DNA from: CANKJK01 sp964400405
GTDB lineage: Bacteria; Acidobacteriota; Vicinamibacteria; Vicinamibacterales; UBA2999
Length of the DNA stretch: 36,504 nucleotides
Direction of reading: 5' to 3'
Assembly: GCA_964400405.1 (NCBI GenBank)
Contig: CAYNUO010000028.1
Coordinates: 1 to 36,504 of the forward strand
Position 1 is the stretch's first letter, and each line of letters starts with the position of its first letter. Position numbers and translations under genes: made by a program. The notes below the pieces were generated by a model. That model was not told the DNA's origin. It was given only the letters and a program-made list of their open reading frames with translations, and searched no databases. Below, one piece after another: positions 1 to 7,886 of this stretch.

Positions 1-70
1 TACACCCGATCGGCCGAGTAGCCCACTGAAGGCGGTCGACCTGAGCCAACGAGCGAAGTGACGTTGACTG

Positions 71-166
71 CCGGCATCCCTCCCGAACGCCGACCGTCGT
101 ACCGACTGACGTCGGGGATTCGGTGCAGGCGCGGCTTCAGCCGCGGCCAACCGGAATCCCTCCCGA
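71..166. repeat. Direct repeat pair (16 bp) beyond the tRNA-Ser 3' end
   Basis: The 16-mer CCGGMATCCCTCCCGA occurs at 71-86 and again at 151-166 with one mismatch, exactly 80 bp apart. The core ATCCCTCCC is also found, inverted, in the T-arm/acceptor end of the neighbouring tRNA gene. No gene is evident in 1-198. Confidence 0.6.
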
Positions 167-218
167 GCCGCCAGCGACCGAGCCAAAGGTGAGGGAGATG
201 GCGGAGAGGGAGGGATTC
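154..218. repeat. Inverted repeat overlapping the 3' half of tRNA-Ser
   Basis: Positions 154-173 and 199-218 are reverse complements at 17 of 20 positions: an 11-bp block (GAATCCCTCCC) and a 6-bp block (CCGCCA) separated by a 3-nt mismatch. The right arm is the T-arm 3' side, acceptor 3' strand and CCA of the tRNA. In the minus-strand transcript the arms could form a hairpin with a 25-nt loop competing with the mature tRNA fold. It may be a precursor or termination hairpin without a U-tract, or a remnant of a duplicated tRNA end. Confidence 0.6.
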
Positions 219-289
219 GAACCCCCGTGCCGGTTACCCGGCAAGACGCTTTCGAGGCGCCCCCGTTACGACCACTTCGGTACCTCTCC
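199..289 (-). tRNA. tRNA-Ser (anticodon CGA)
   Basis: The minus strand folds as a class II tRNA. Acceptor GGAGAGG (289-283) pairs with CCTCTCC (209-203), followed by discriminator G and an encoded CCA (201-199). The anticodon stem GGCGC/GCGTC encloses the loop CTCGAAA with anticodon CGA, which reads UCG. A long variable arm (TTGCCGGGTAACCGGCA) is diagnostic for serine, and the T-loop TTCGAAT is present. It lies 12 nt beyond the stop of tadA on the same strand; tadA beside tRNA-Ser is a common bacterial arrangement. Confidence 0.95.
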
Positions 290-301
290 GCAGCCTGAGT
301 A

Positions 302-757
302 TTATACCCGGCGCTCGCGGAAGAACCGGCGCATGAGGTCTCCGCAGTCCTCCTCGAGCACGCCGCCGACGACCGCCAGACGGTGATTCAGCCCGGGCAA
401 CTCGGCGGCCCGCACGGTCGAGGTCAGCGCCCCGCTCTTCGGCTCAGTGGCGCCGAAGACCACGGTGCCGATCCGGGCGTGCACCAGCGCCCCCACGCAC
501 ATCAGGCACGGCTCAACCGTCACGTAGAGCGTGGCGCCGGTCAGCCGGTAGTTCCCCAGCGCGGCGGCCGCGGCCCGCAGGGCCACGATCTCGGCGTGCG
601 CGGTCGGGTCCACGTCCGAGATGGGACGGTTGTGCCCCTGGGCCACGATCCGGCCGTCCACCACGACGACAGCGCCGATGGGGACCTCGCCGCGCGCGAA
701 CGCCGCCCCGGCCAGGGCCAGGGCCTCGCGCATGAAATCCTCGTGCGGCATCGCCAT
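302..757 (-). CDS. tadA: tRNA-specific adenosine deaminase TadA
   Basis: Converts the wobble adenosine 34 of tRNA-Arg(ACG) to inosine in the cytoplasm. The 151-residue product has the cytidine/deoxycytidylate deaminase fold: the zinc/proton-shuttle motif H54-A-E56 and the second zinc motif P83-C84-L-M-C87, spaced as in bacterial TadA and with the usual family length. The N-terminal pattern HEDFMREALALA is typical of TadA. Two ATG codons are possible, at 757 and 751. Neither has a Shine-Dalgarno sequence, and a -10-like CATAAT (765-760) sits 8 nt before the second, so the start at 751 on a leaderless mRNA is attractive. The gene is followed by tRNA-Ser. Confidence 0.95.
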   Translation of the reverse strand: MAMPHEDFMREALALAGAAFARGEVPIGAVVVVDGRIVAQGHNRPISDVDPTAHAEIVALRAAAAALGNYRLTGATLYVTVEPCLMCVGALVHARIGTVVFGATEPKSGALTSTVRAAELPGLNHRLAVVGGVLEEDCGDLMRRFFRERRV

Positions 758-759
758 CG

Positions 760-765
760 ATTATG
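760..765 (-). promoter_or_regulatory. Candidate -10 box for tadA
   Basis: CATAAT on the minus strand ends 8 nt before the ATG at 751 and only 2 nt before the ATG at 757. No convincing -35 is visible. The spacing suggests transcription starting at or near the codon at 751. Confidence 0.4.
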
Positions 766-853
766 GACGACTCGTCCGTTCACGGCGGGGATGCGCGAAA
801 CAGGACGTCTGTGCTAAAAATCAGCCGCTGGACGCTTACCGGAGGAACCGTCA

Positions 854-1531
854 ATGTCTGTGATCGGCACGTATTCCCTTCGCGCAGCCGTGGCGCTCGC
901 CATCGGCTGCTCTCTCGTCACCACATCGTTCGCCCAGACCGCGGCGCCGAAGCCCGCGGCACCGGCAGCGGGTACGGCCAAGCCGGCCCCCGCAGCCAAG
1001 CCGGCCCCAGCGCTGAACGCGCCGGGCAAGGGCACGGCGGACCGGTATGTCGGCACCGTCGGAACCAGCCTCGCCGGCATCTCGGGTGAGACGGTCACGG
1101 TCGACCTGATCCGCTGGTCCACCGACGCCGAACGCGACGGCCTCGTGGCGGCCCTCGGCAAGGGCGACAAGGACTTCGCCACCGCGCTCGCGCAGTCGCC
1201 GAGTCTCGGCTACATCTGGCGCAGCGGCAGCGGCTTCGGCTCGTTCGTCCGGTACGCGACCAAGTGGAAGGCCGCCGACGGCGAGCACGTGGTGCTGGTG
1301 ACGGACTCGGATCTGGCGACGTGGGCGAACAAGCCCGGTGCCGCCGCGGCCGCCCCGAAGTACCCCTACGCCGTGCTCGAGCTGTCGCTGGCCCCTGTGG
1401 CACCGGCCGGCAAGACGTCCCACGCCGGCAAGGTGATCGCGGACACGGCCGCCAAGACGGTCCGTCTCGAAGACTTCAAGACCGCGCCGGTTGCGCTGCG
1501 CGGCGTGAAGCACATCAAGGGCGGGGCCTAG
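854..1531 (+). CDS. Secreted hypothetical protein, Ala/Pro-rich N-terminus
   Basis: The 225-residue product has a clear signal peptide (about residues 1-27, ending SFAQ) followed by a low-complexity Ala/Pro/Lys linker (28-60) and a compact region of about 165 residues with alternating hydrophobic strands. No catalytic motif is recognised. The start is supported by GGAGGA 7 nt upstream of the ATG. The segment YAVLELSLAPVAPAGKTSHAGKV suggests a beta-rich exported domain that may bind something at the surface, but this is only a shape argument. It stands alone, divergent from tadA and convergent with the DUF1552 operon. Function unknown. Confidence 0.8.
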   Translation: MSVIGTYSLRAAVALAIGCSLVTTSFAQTAAPKPAAPAAGTAKPAPAAKPAPALNAPGKGTADRYVGTVGTSLAGISGETVTVDLIRWSTDAERDGLVAALGKGDKDFATALAQSPSLGYIWRSGSGFGSFVRYATKWKAADGEHVVLVTDSDLATWANKPGAAAAAPKYPYAVLELSLAPVAPAGKTSHAGKVIADTAAKTVRLEDFKTAPVALRGVKHIKGGA

Positions 1532-1563
1532 ACCCGCCGGCCCGGCCGGGGCTCCGGCCCCGG

Positions 1564-1604
1564 AAAAAGACGAAGGGCGTGCCGCCCGGTTGGACGGCAC
1601 GCCC
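1564..1604 (-). terminator. Rho-independent terminator of the DUF1592-DUF1552 operon
   Basis: On the minus strand the 10-bp stem GGGCGTGCCG/CGGCACGCCC (1604-1595 with 1584-1575) closes a 10-nt loop and is followed by TTCGTCTTTTT. It lies about 30 nt past the DUF1552 stop. A second hairpin, CCGGGGC-TCCG-GCCCCGG at 1546-1563, sits between it and the stop of the plus-strand secreted protein and may terminate that gene, although it has no T-tract on the plus strand. Confidence 0.85.
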
Positions 1605-1634
1605 CGCAAGTCCTTCCCGAAACGCGAGCCGGGC

Positions 1635-2978
1635 TTAGAGGCCCGTCACCACCTTCAGCTCGCCGTTGCTGTCGCCGAACTTCTCCATCGGCATCCCGTA
1701 GCGCTCCAGCATCGTCAGCTGCAGGTTGGCCAGCGGCGTCCGCTCGGCCACCTGGATGAAGCGGTCGCCCTTGATCCCGAAGTTCTTGCCGGACACGAGA
1801 ATCGTCGGCAGGTTCGTCGGGATGTGCAGGTTGCCGTCGCTCATGCCCGAGCCGTAGAGAATCATCGAGTTGTCCAGCATCGTGCCGTCGCCGTCCTTCG
1901 TCTTCGCCATGCGGTCGACGAGATAGGCCAGCTGCTTGATGTGGAACGTGTTGAGCTTCGCCAGACGCGCGAGCTTCTCGGCGTTGTTCTGGTGGTGCGA
2001 GAGCGGGTGGTGCGAATCCGGCACGCCGATCTCCGGGTAGGAGCGGATGGAGGATTCCCGCACGAGCACGAACGTGAACACGCGCGTCATGTCCGTCTGG
2101 AACGCGAGGAGCTGCAGGTCAAGCAGCAGCTTGACGTAGTCCTCGAAGACGGCCGGAATACCCGACGGCTGCTCGAGCACGGGCAGCTCGCGGTCCGACT
2201 GCTGCTCGGCCTTCTGGATGCGCCGCTCGGAGTCGCGGACGGCGTCGAGATACTCGGCGAGCTTCTGCTTGTCGTTTGCGGCCAGGCCGCGGTTGAAGCC
2301 GCCGACCTGCTCCACCAGGGAGTCGAGCACGCTGGCGTTCGCCCGGCGCATCCTCGCCTGCACGGCCTTGTCCGTGGAGTCGCTGGCGCCGAACAGCCGC
2401 TCGAACACGTTGCGCGGGTTGTTCTCCATCGGCAGCGGCGTCGTCGGCGTGCGCCACGCGATCGTGTTGTTGTAGGCGCAGCTGAAGCCGTAGGCACAGC
2501 TGCCGGCGAGGTCCGTCGGCTCCACGGTCAGCTCAAGCGAGCCGAGCTGCGTTTCCTTCGAGTATTCCTTCGCGATGATCTGGTCGAGCGAGGTGCCCAG
2601 CCGGATGTCCGGACCGTCCGTCTTCTTGGCGCGGCAGCCGGTCAGCCACGCGGCCTGCGCCCGCGGGTGCGGACCCTGGTCGGCGGAGATGGCCTCCTTG
2701 CTGTCGAGACCGGACACGACGATCGTCCGGTCCTTGAAGGGCATCATCGGCGAGATGATCGGGTTGACACCCAGCGGGCCGTCCGGATGGGTCCACGTCT
2801 TCATGTCGAAGCCCATGCCGACGTAGATGCCGCCGAAGCGGCGGGCGGGGGCGGCGACGGCCGCCTCGCGGGCGTTGGCGAAGGCGGGCACCATGCCGTC
2901 AAGCATCGGCAGCGCGAGCGTCGCGCCGGCCCCACGGAGCACCGTCCGGCGGGAGATCTGCTTCTTGAAGTTGATCAT
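1635..2978 (-). CDS. DUF1552 (HXXSHH) family exported protein
   Basis: The 447-residue product begins with a twin-arginine signal (SRRTVLRG followed by a hydrophobic stretch to about residue 36), so it is probably exported folded through Tat. It carries the family's signature HxxSHH as HPLSHH about two thirds along, plus the conserved GSGMSDGNLH-type segment near the C-terminus. DUF1552 proteins have no established reaction; they are nearly always encoded next to a DUF1592-DUF1588-DUF1585 cytochrome, as here (29 nt downstream of it). An AGGAGAG Shine-Dalgarno precedes the ATG. Inference: a periplasmic enzyme that works with the heme protein, perhaps in sulfatase/phosphatase-like chemistry. 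Confidence 0.92.
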   Translation of the reverse strand: MINFKKQISRRTVLRGAGATLALPMLDGMVPAFANAREAAVAAPARRFGGIYVGMGFDMKTWTHPDGPLGVNPIISPMMPFKDRTIVVSGLDSKEAISADQGPHPRAQAAWLTGCRAKKTDGPDIRLGTSLDQIIAKEYSKETQLGSLELTVEPTDLAGSCAYGFSCAYNNTIAWRTPTTPLPMENNPRNVFERLFGASDSTDKAVQARMRRANASVLDSLVEQVGGFNRGLAANDKQKLAEYLDAVRDSERRIQKAEQQSDRELPVLEQPSGIPAVFEDYVKLLLDLQLLAFQTDMTRVFTFVLVRESSIRSYPEIGVPDSHHPLSHHQNNAEKLARLAKLNTFHIKQLAYLVDRMAKTKDGDGTMLDNSMILYGSGMSDGNLHIPTNLPTILVSGKNFGIKGDRFIQVAERTPLANLQLTMLERYGMPMEKFGDSNGELKVVTGL

Positions 2979-3007
2979 GACTGACTCTCTCCTGTGCGGT
3001 TTGGAAC

Positions 3008-5458
3008 CTACGCCTGCGCCTTCTTCATCTGGAACGGCATGCTCTTGACGATGCCCAGCAGGATCGACGACCAGCGGTAGTCGTTCGTTCCGGCATCCCG
3101 GAGAATCTTCCGGACCGCCGGCATGTCATACGTCTCGACGCCGCGGCCCATGGCGTAGGTCAGCATGTTGCGGACCATCGCGCCGAGGAAGGCTTCCTTC
3201 CGGTCGTAGAGCGCCTTGCGGAAGGACGCGGCGCCGTCGAACTTGGAACCGTCTGCCAGCTGGCCGCTCGCGTTGATCGGGTTGCGGGCATCCAGCGTGC
3301 GGAACTTGCCGACGCCGTCGAAGTTCTCGAAGGCAAAGCCCATCGGATCGATCGTGTTGTGGCAGGACGCGCAGACCGGGTTCTTCCGGTGCAGCTCCAT
3401 CCGCTGGCGCAGCGTGCCCTCGATCTTCGTGTTCTCGAGCGGCGGCACGTTGGCCGGCGGTGCCGGCGGCTGCGTCCCCAGGAACATGTCCATGATGAAC
3501 TTGCCGCGCAGCACGACCGACGTGCGGTCGTTGTAGGAGGTCACGGTCAGCACGCTGCCCTGGCCGAGCAGGCCGGCACGCTTGTCGTCCGGCAGGTTCA
3601 CGCGGCGGAAGTGCGTGCCCACGACGCCGGGCACGCCGTAGTGGCGCGCAAGACGCTCGTTCAGGAACGTGTAGTTCGCCGTGATCAGCTCGGCGGCGCT
3701 GCGGTCTTCACGGACCTGGCTGCGAATGAACAGCCTCGTCTCTTCCAGGAACGCCGCGCGGAGGTTCTCGTCGAACTCCGGGTAGACCTTCGGGTCCGGG
3801 TGCGCCGACCGCACGTTGTTCGTCGTCAGCCACTGACCGAAGAAGTTGTCGAGCATCGCGTTGGCCTTCTCGTCGGCCAGCATGCGCTTCACCTGCTGCT
3901 CCAGCACCACCGGGTTCTTCAGCCGACCCTGCGCCGCAACCGTCAGCAGTTCCTCGTCGGGAATGCTGCTCCAGAGGAAGAAGGACAGCCGCGAGGCCAG
4001 GTCCAGATCGCTCAGGCGATAGGACTGGCCGGGCTTCACGCCGACCGGATCCGCTTCCATCCGGAAGAGGAAGTTCGGGTCGACGAGCAGCCGGCCGATG
4101 GCCGTCTGGATGCCGCCGCGGAAGTTGCCTTCCTCCTTGCGGCCCTGCTTGTAGAACTGCAGCAGCGTGGCGAGGTCCTTCTCCGTCGCGGGCCGGCGAT
4201 AGCCGAGCCGCGCGAGGCGCGAGAGAATCTGCCTCGCGCAGGCATCCTCGGTCACCGTCTTACCCGGCGTGCAGACGAAGATCTTCTTCTGCACGTCGCT
4301 GCCGACCGGCGCCTTGGCGCCGAACGGGCCGTTGATGTCGACGCGGTCGATGCCGGCATCGACGCGGCCGTAGCCGGCGCTGGTCGTGGCGCCGATCGCG
4401 TTGCCGTTGTTGGTCAGCGGGAGCTGACCGACGGCCGTGCCTTCCGCCTTCCAGACATCCTGGTTCAGCGAGATGCTGAGGACGTGCGTGCCGGCCGTCG
4501 CGCGGAACCTCACGGCAAGGCCTTCATCCGGATACTCCGGGTCAGCGTCAGCGCTGTACGCCGCGCGCGGCTTGCCACCGATCTGGAACAGCTTGATGCG
4601 CTGCTTGTCGAGACGGATGTCGATCTCGGTCGGCACGTTGAGCCCGCGCACGTTGTAGCCGACGGCCAGGTCGTTCCGCTGGAGCGTGAACCGCACCTCG
4701 TACTCGCCGTCCAGCGGGAAGTAGTGCCGGAGGGCCGTGCCGCCGCGTGAGCCGAACGGCTGGAGTTCGTTCATCCGGTCGTCCTGGCCCAGCGACAGGT
4801 ACGGCAGCTCGTACCGCGCGAGGTTGGCCCGCATGGTCGGGTCCTCAACAGCCAGGCGGCTGATCTTGGCGGCCGCCAGCATGTACCGCTCAAAGAGTCC
4901 CGGCGAGACCGTCAGCACGTCGGCGATGTTGTCGAAGCCGAAGCCGGTGTCGTCGGCCGGCAGCATGGCCTTGCCATCAATTTCGAGACCGAGCAGATCG
5001 CGCACCGCGTTCGTATATTCGAGGCGGTTGAGGCGATGCACCGGCGGGCGGCCGGGGTTCGGGTCGGTCGTGGCGGCGTGGTCGAGCGTCGCCTCGAGGT
5101 TGCGCACGAACGTGTCGAGCACAGCCTTGTCCGGCCGCGGCGAGTTGATCGGCGGCATCGCGCGCGCCTGGAGCTTCTTCGCCACGCGCTCCCACATCTC
5201 CGCCTCGGCACCAATCTGGGAGACGTCCTTCTTCTCGAGGACCAGACCGCCGAGCTTCATCCGCTCACTGTGGCAGTTGACGCAGTACTTGTTGACCACG
5301 CCCTGCAGGTCCGGCGCCGGAGGCGCGGGTTTCGCGGCCGCCGCCTTGACCGCAGGCTTCGCGGCCGGCGCCTGCGCGCCGGAGAGATAGGCGGTGCCGG
5401 CGACTGCCGTCACGCCGAGAGCCACCAGAGACCGGAACGCGCGTGCTTTCGTGAACAT
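3008..5458 (-). CDS. DUF1592/DUF1588/DUF1585-domain exported cytochrome
   Basis: The 816-residue exported protein follows the planctomycete/acidobacterial PSD series order: N-terminal cytochrome-like segment with heme motif C59-V-N-C62-H63, then DUF1587, DUF1595, DUF1592, DUF1588 and a C-terminal DUF1585. A second CxxCH (CASCH) lies in the DUF1588 region within NPVCASCHNTIDPMGF, a signature of this family. The start was set at 5458 rather than an upstream in-frame codon because GGGGGAG lies about 9 nt before that ATG and a signal peptide begins right there. It leads an operon with the DUF1552 gene. Role is inferred as periplasmic redox or polymer-degrading; the substrate is unknown. Confidence 0.92.
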   Translation of the reverse strand: MFTKARAFRSLVALGVTAVAGTAYLSGAQAPAAKPAVKAAAAKPAPPAPDLQGVVNKYCVNCHSERMKLGGLVLEKKDVSQIGAEAEMWERVAKKLQARAMPPINSPRPDKAVLDTFVRNLEATLDHAATTDPNPGRPPVHRLNRLEYTNAVRDLLGLEIDGKAMLPADDTGFGFDNIADVLTVSPGLFERYMLAAAKISRLAVEDPTMRANLARYELPYLSLGQDDRMNELQPFGSRGGTALRHYFPLDGEYEVRFTLQRNDLAVGYNVRGLNVPTEIDIRLDKQRIKLFQIGGKPRAAYSADADPEYPDEGLAVRFRATAGTHVLSISLNQDVWKAEGTAVGQLPLTNNGNAIGATTSAGYGRVDAGIDRVDINGPFGAKAPVGSDVQKKIFVCTPGKTVTEDACARQILSRLARLGYRRPATEKDLATLLQFYKQGRKEEGNFRGGIQTAIGRLLVDPNFLFRMEADPVGVKPGQSYRLSDLDLASRLSFFLWSSIPDEELLTVAAQGRLKNPVVLEQQVKRMLADEKANAMLDNFFGQWLTTNNVRSAHPDPKVYPEFDENLRAAFLEETRLFIRSQVREDRSAAELITANYTFLNERLARHYGVPGVVGTHFRRVNLPDDKRAGLLGQGSVLTVTSYNDRTSVVLRGKFIMDMFLGTQPPAPPANVPPLENTKIEGTLRQRMELHRKNPVCASCHNTIDPMGFAFENFDGVGKFRTLDARNPINASGQLADGSKFDGAASFRKALYDRKEAFLGAMVRNMLTYAMGRGVETYDMPAVRKILRDAGTNDYRWSSILLGIVKSMPFQMKKAQA

Positions 5459-5768
5459 GAAAAATATCTCCCCCGGATCGCTTTGCTCCGGTAGCATACC
5501 GGATTGACGGCATCAAGCGGGGCGCTATTTTTTGACGCCGTCAAGCAACGGAAGTTCCTCGCCCGTGCAGGAACGGTTTCTTACCGCCCTGCGGATTCGG
5601 CGACCCGGAACTATAGACGCTAAGGTCTTTAGTTTCAAGAATTAACACGGATTAGACCTCCCGGCGGCACCAGCGAACCTTGCGACGGGAGCCCTCGTCA
5701 AAGGGCTCAGGACGTCCGCGGCCCGGTGGGGGACGCACCAACGGCCGATTGCGGCCAGGAGCCTTGCA
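5459..5768. other. Divergent intergenic region
   Basis: 310 bp between the starts of the DUF1592 gene and the first ankyrin gene. It holds the tandem palindromes at 5504-5544 and AT-richer stretches near 5610-5645, including a -10-like TATAGA in 'actatagacgc'. AGGAG just before the GTG at 5769 serves the ankyrin gene. No small ORF with a credible ribosome site was seen. Confidence 0.6.
5504..5544. promoter_or_regulatory. Tandem 13-bp palindromes, candidate operator
   Basis: TTGACGGCATCAA (5504-5516) and TTGACGCCGTCAA (5532-5544) are two near-identical palindromes whose starts are 28 bp apart, on about the same face of the helix if 10.5 bp per turn is assumed with slight offset. They lie 46-86 bp upstream of the DUF1592 start, where a dimeric regulator could control the operon. 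Each also contains a TTGAC core that could serve as a -35 element. Confidence 0.55.
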
Positions 5769-7319
5769 GTGAAGCACATCGTTCTGTCGCTCTCGTTCGT
5801 CGCCATGACCGCGGCCGTGGCCACGGCCGCCACCTCATCCGCCACGCTGGCCGATACAGCCGAGCGGGGCAACTCCTCGGCCGTGCTTGCACTGCTGAAG
5901 AAGGGGGCGGACGTCAACCAGCCGCAGGCTGATGGCGCCACGGCGCTGCACTGGGCGGCCCACTTCAACGACGTGGCCCTGGCCAAGCGCCTGCTGACCG
6001 CGGGCGCCAAGCCGAACGCGGCGAACGACTACGGCGTCACGCCGCTCTTCCTCGCGGCCATCAACGGCAGTGCCGAGATGATCGACGTGCTGCTGACGGC
6101 CGGCGCCAGCGCCAACGCGGCGCGCCCGTCGGGCGAGACCGTGCTGATGACGGCCGTGCGCACCGGAACCGCGCCGGCGGTTGCCCGGCTGCTCAAGGGC
6201 GGGGCGAACCCGAACGCGGTCCAGCTCTCGAAGGGCCAGTCGGCGCTGCACTGGGCCGTCGCCGACGGTCACGTGGACGTGGCCCGCACGCTCGTCGAGG
6301 CCGGCGCGGACATCAAGCTCCGCTCGAGCGCCGGCTACGACGCCATCCTCGGCGCCGCCCGTCAGGGCAGCATCGAAATGACGAAGCTGCTGCTCGAGAA
6401 GGGCGCCAGCATCGAGGACAAGGCGAACGACGGCGCCACACCGCTCCTCATCGCGACAGTCAAGGGGCACACGGCGCTGGCGACGTTCCTCATCGAACGC
6501 GGCGCGAAGGTCGACGGCGATCTGAAGAGCGCCGGCTACTCTCCGCTGATGTGGGCCGTCGGCACGTACGAGCAGATTCCGCTGACGTACAAGGGCATCG
6601 ACGCCGACGGTGAATGGAATGGCATCTACGGCATCGCCGACCGCAAGGAGAAGCTCGCGCTCGTCAACCTGCTCATCGCGAAGGGTGCCGACGTCAACGC
6701 GAAGATGACGCGCGGCCTGCCGCAGCTGGCGCCCCACAACGGAAATGGCGCGCGTCCCCCGCACGCGGGTTCGACGCCGTATCTCATCGCCGCCCAGTCA
6801 GCGGACGCCGAGATGATGAAGCTGCTGAAGGAGAAGGGCGCCAATCCGCTCGCCACTGCCAACGACGGCCAGACCGCGCTGATGGCGGCCGCCGAGGGCG
6901 TCGTCGAGAACACGGTGCTGTTGACAGAGGAGAAGCGTCTTGAGGCGGCGCAGGTGGCGCTCGATCATGGCGTCCCCCTCGAAGCCGAGGATCGCCAGGG
7001 GTACCGCGCCATGCACGCGGCCGCCCGCGCCGGTTACCACCAGATGATCACGTTCCTGCTGTCGAAGGGCGCCGACCTCAACCCGGTGAGCAAGCCGCAG
7101 AAGGGCAGCGGTCTCGCGCGCTTCTATCAGGAGGGCCAGAGCCCGCTGGGCTATGTGGAGGGTACTCTGGACGCCATCTTCCAGGAGCGGCCGGACACGG
7201 CGGACTTCCTGCGCAAGCTGGGCGCGAAGTCAATCGGGCGCTTCTATCCGCACGACTACGAGACGAACAATCCCGAAGCGACGGACAAGAAGTTCAAGGA
7301 ACTCCAGCAGAAGAAGTAA
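5769..7319 (+). CDS. Secreted ankyrin-repeat protein (paralogue 1)
   Basis: The 516-residue protein starts with a signal peptide (about 1-20) and is then almost entirely ankyrin repeats, recognised by recurrent G-A/T-x-LHWAA, N-x-x-G-x-TPL, AVLALLKKGADVN and LLxKGA patterns. An insertion around residues 255-330 (the LTYKGIDADGEWNGIYG region) interrupts the regular spacing. Ankyrin repeats bind other proteins; a periplasmic or surface partner is implied by the signal peptide. The GTG start has AGGAG about 7 nt upstream. The second copy at 8690 matches it along its whole length, including the insertion and the C-terminal GAKSIGxFxPHDYE segment, so the pair arose by duplication. Confidence 0.9.
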   Translation: MKHIVLSLSFVAMTAAVATAATSSATLADTAERGNSSAVLALLKKGADVNQPQADGATALHWAAHFNDVALAKRLLTAGAKPNAANDYGVTPLFLAAINGSAEMIDVLLTAGASANAARPSGETVLMTAVRTGTAPAVARLLKGGANPNAVQLSKGQSALHWAVADGHVDVARTLVEAGADIKLRSSAGYDAILGAARQGSIEMTKLLLEKGASIEDKANDGATPLLIATVKGHTALATFLIERGAKVDGDLKSAGYSPLMWAVGTYEQIPLTYKGIDADGEWNGIYGIADRKEKLALVNLLIAKGADVNAKMTRGLPQLAPHNGNGARPPHAGSTPYLIAAQSADAEMMKLLKEKGANPLATANDGQTALMAAAEGVVENTVLLTEEKRLEAAQVALDHGVPLEAEDRQGYRAMHAAARAGYHQMITFLLSKGADLNPVSKPQKGSGLARFYQEGQSPLGYVEGTLDAIFQERPDTADFLRKLGAKSIGRFYPHDYETNNPEATDKKFKELQQKK

Positions 7320-7884
7320 GACCGGGCCCGTGGGCTGGCCCTGACATCTCGTCGGGCCAGCTCACCGGCACGCGCCACGTGAGCCTGATCGGCGCCAGCG
7401 CGGGCGGTTCGGGCAGCCGTGGCGGCGCGGCGGTGGCCGCCGTCGCCTCTGGCGCGGGGTTTTCCCGCTTCGGTGCCGGGCGCCGGGCTGGCGCCACCGG
7501 TGCCGTCCTCCGCAGCTCAGCCAGTTCGGCCAGCCGCTCATTGATCGAGGCGGCCACATCAGCCGGGCTGTTTGTCTTTCTCAGCACATCGACCTTCCTC
7601 CGCCCGCTGGCCGCCGCCGGCTCATTCCCGGCGTGCGCGTGCTCACCGTCCGTCGGCGCGGCAGCCTTCGTCCGGCCGTGTGCGGCGGGCGCCACCGCCG
7701 GAGCCTCGGGCGCGACGTGACCGAGCGACCCGCCTCCCGTCGGCCCGTGCGTGTTCGGCGCCGCCTGGTTTGGCGCAGCCTTCGCCGCCCGCCTGACCGG
7801 CTCGTCGTGATGCTGGGCTGACGCCGGCACACCGGCCAGTGCCAACGCACCCGCCAGCACCCCCCCGAACAGCCGCGCGGTCAT
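7294..7884 (-). CDS. Small secreted Pro/Ala-rich hypothetical protein
   Basis: The 196-residue frame starts with a signal peptide (about 1-23, ending ASA) and continues as a low-complexity Ala/Pro/His/Arg region with a short helical stretch (SPADVAASINERLAEL, about residues 107-122). It begins 2 nt after the carbonic-anhydrase-like gene, so the two are probably cotranscribed and translationally coupled. The last 26 bp overlap the end of the ankyrin gene tail to tail. No domain is recognised. Composition bias in GC-rich DNA makes the downstream half less certain than the signal peptide. Confidence 0.6.
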   Translation of the reverse strand: MTARLFGGVLAGALALAGVPASAQHHDEPVRRAAKAAPNQAAPNTHGPTGGGSLGHVAPEAPAVAPAAHGRTKAAAPTDGEHAHAGNEPAAASGRRKVDVLRKTNSPADVAASINERLAELAELRRTAPVAPARRPAPKRENPAPEATAATAAPPRLPEPPALAPIRLTWRVPVSWPDEMSGPAHGPGLTSSAGVP

Positions 7885-7886
7885 CG

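Noticed and set aside
123..386. Short plus-strand frame across the tRNA
   Set aside because: It overlaps the tRNA-Ser and tadA on the opposite strand and has no ribosome site or protein-like pattern.
5811..5830. A 20-bp perfect palindrome GCGGCCGTGGCCACGGCCGC
   Set aside because: It lies inside the alanine-rich signal peptide codons of the first ankyrin gene, where GCC/GCG runs create such symmetry by chance.
7334..7361. Hairpin GCTGGCCC/GGGCCAGC after ankyrin paralogue 1
   Set aside because: It lies within the end of the opposite-strand gene and has no T-tract.
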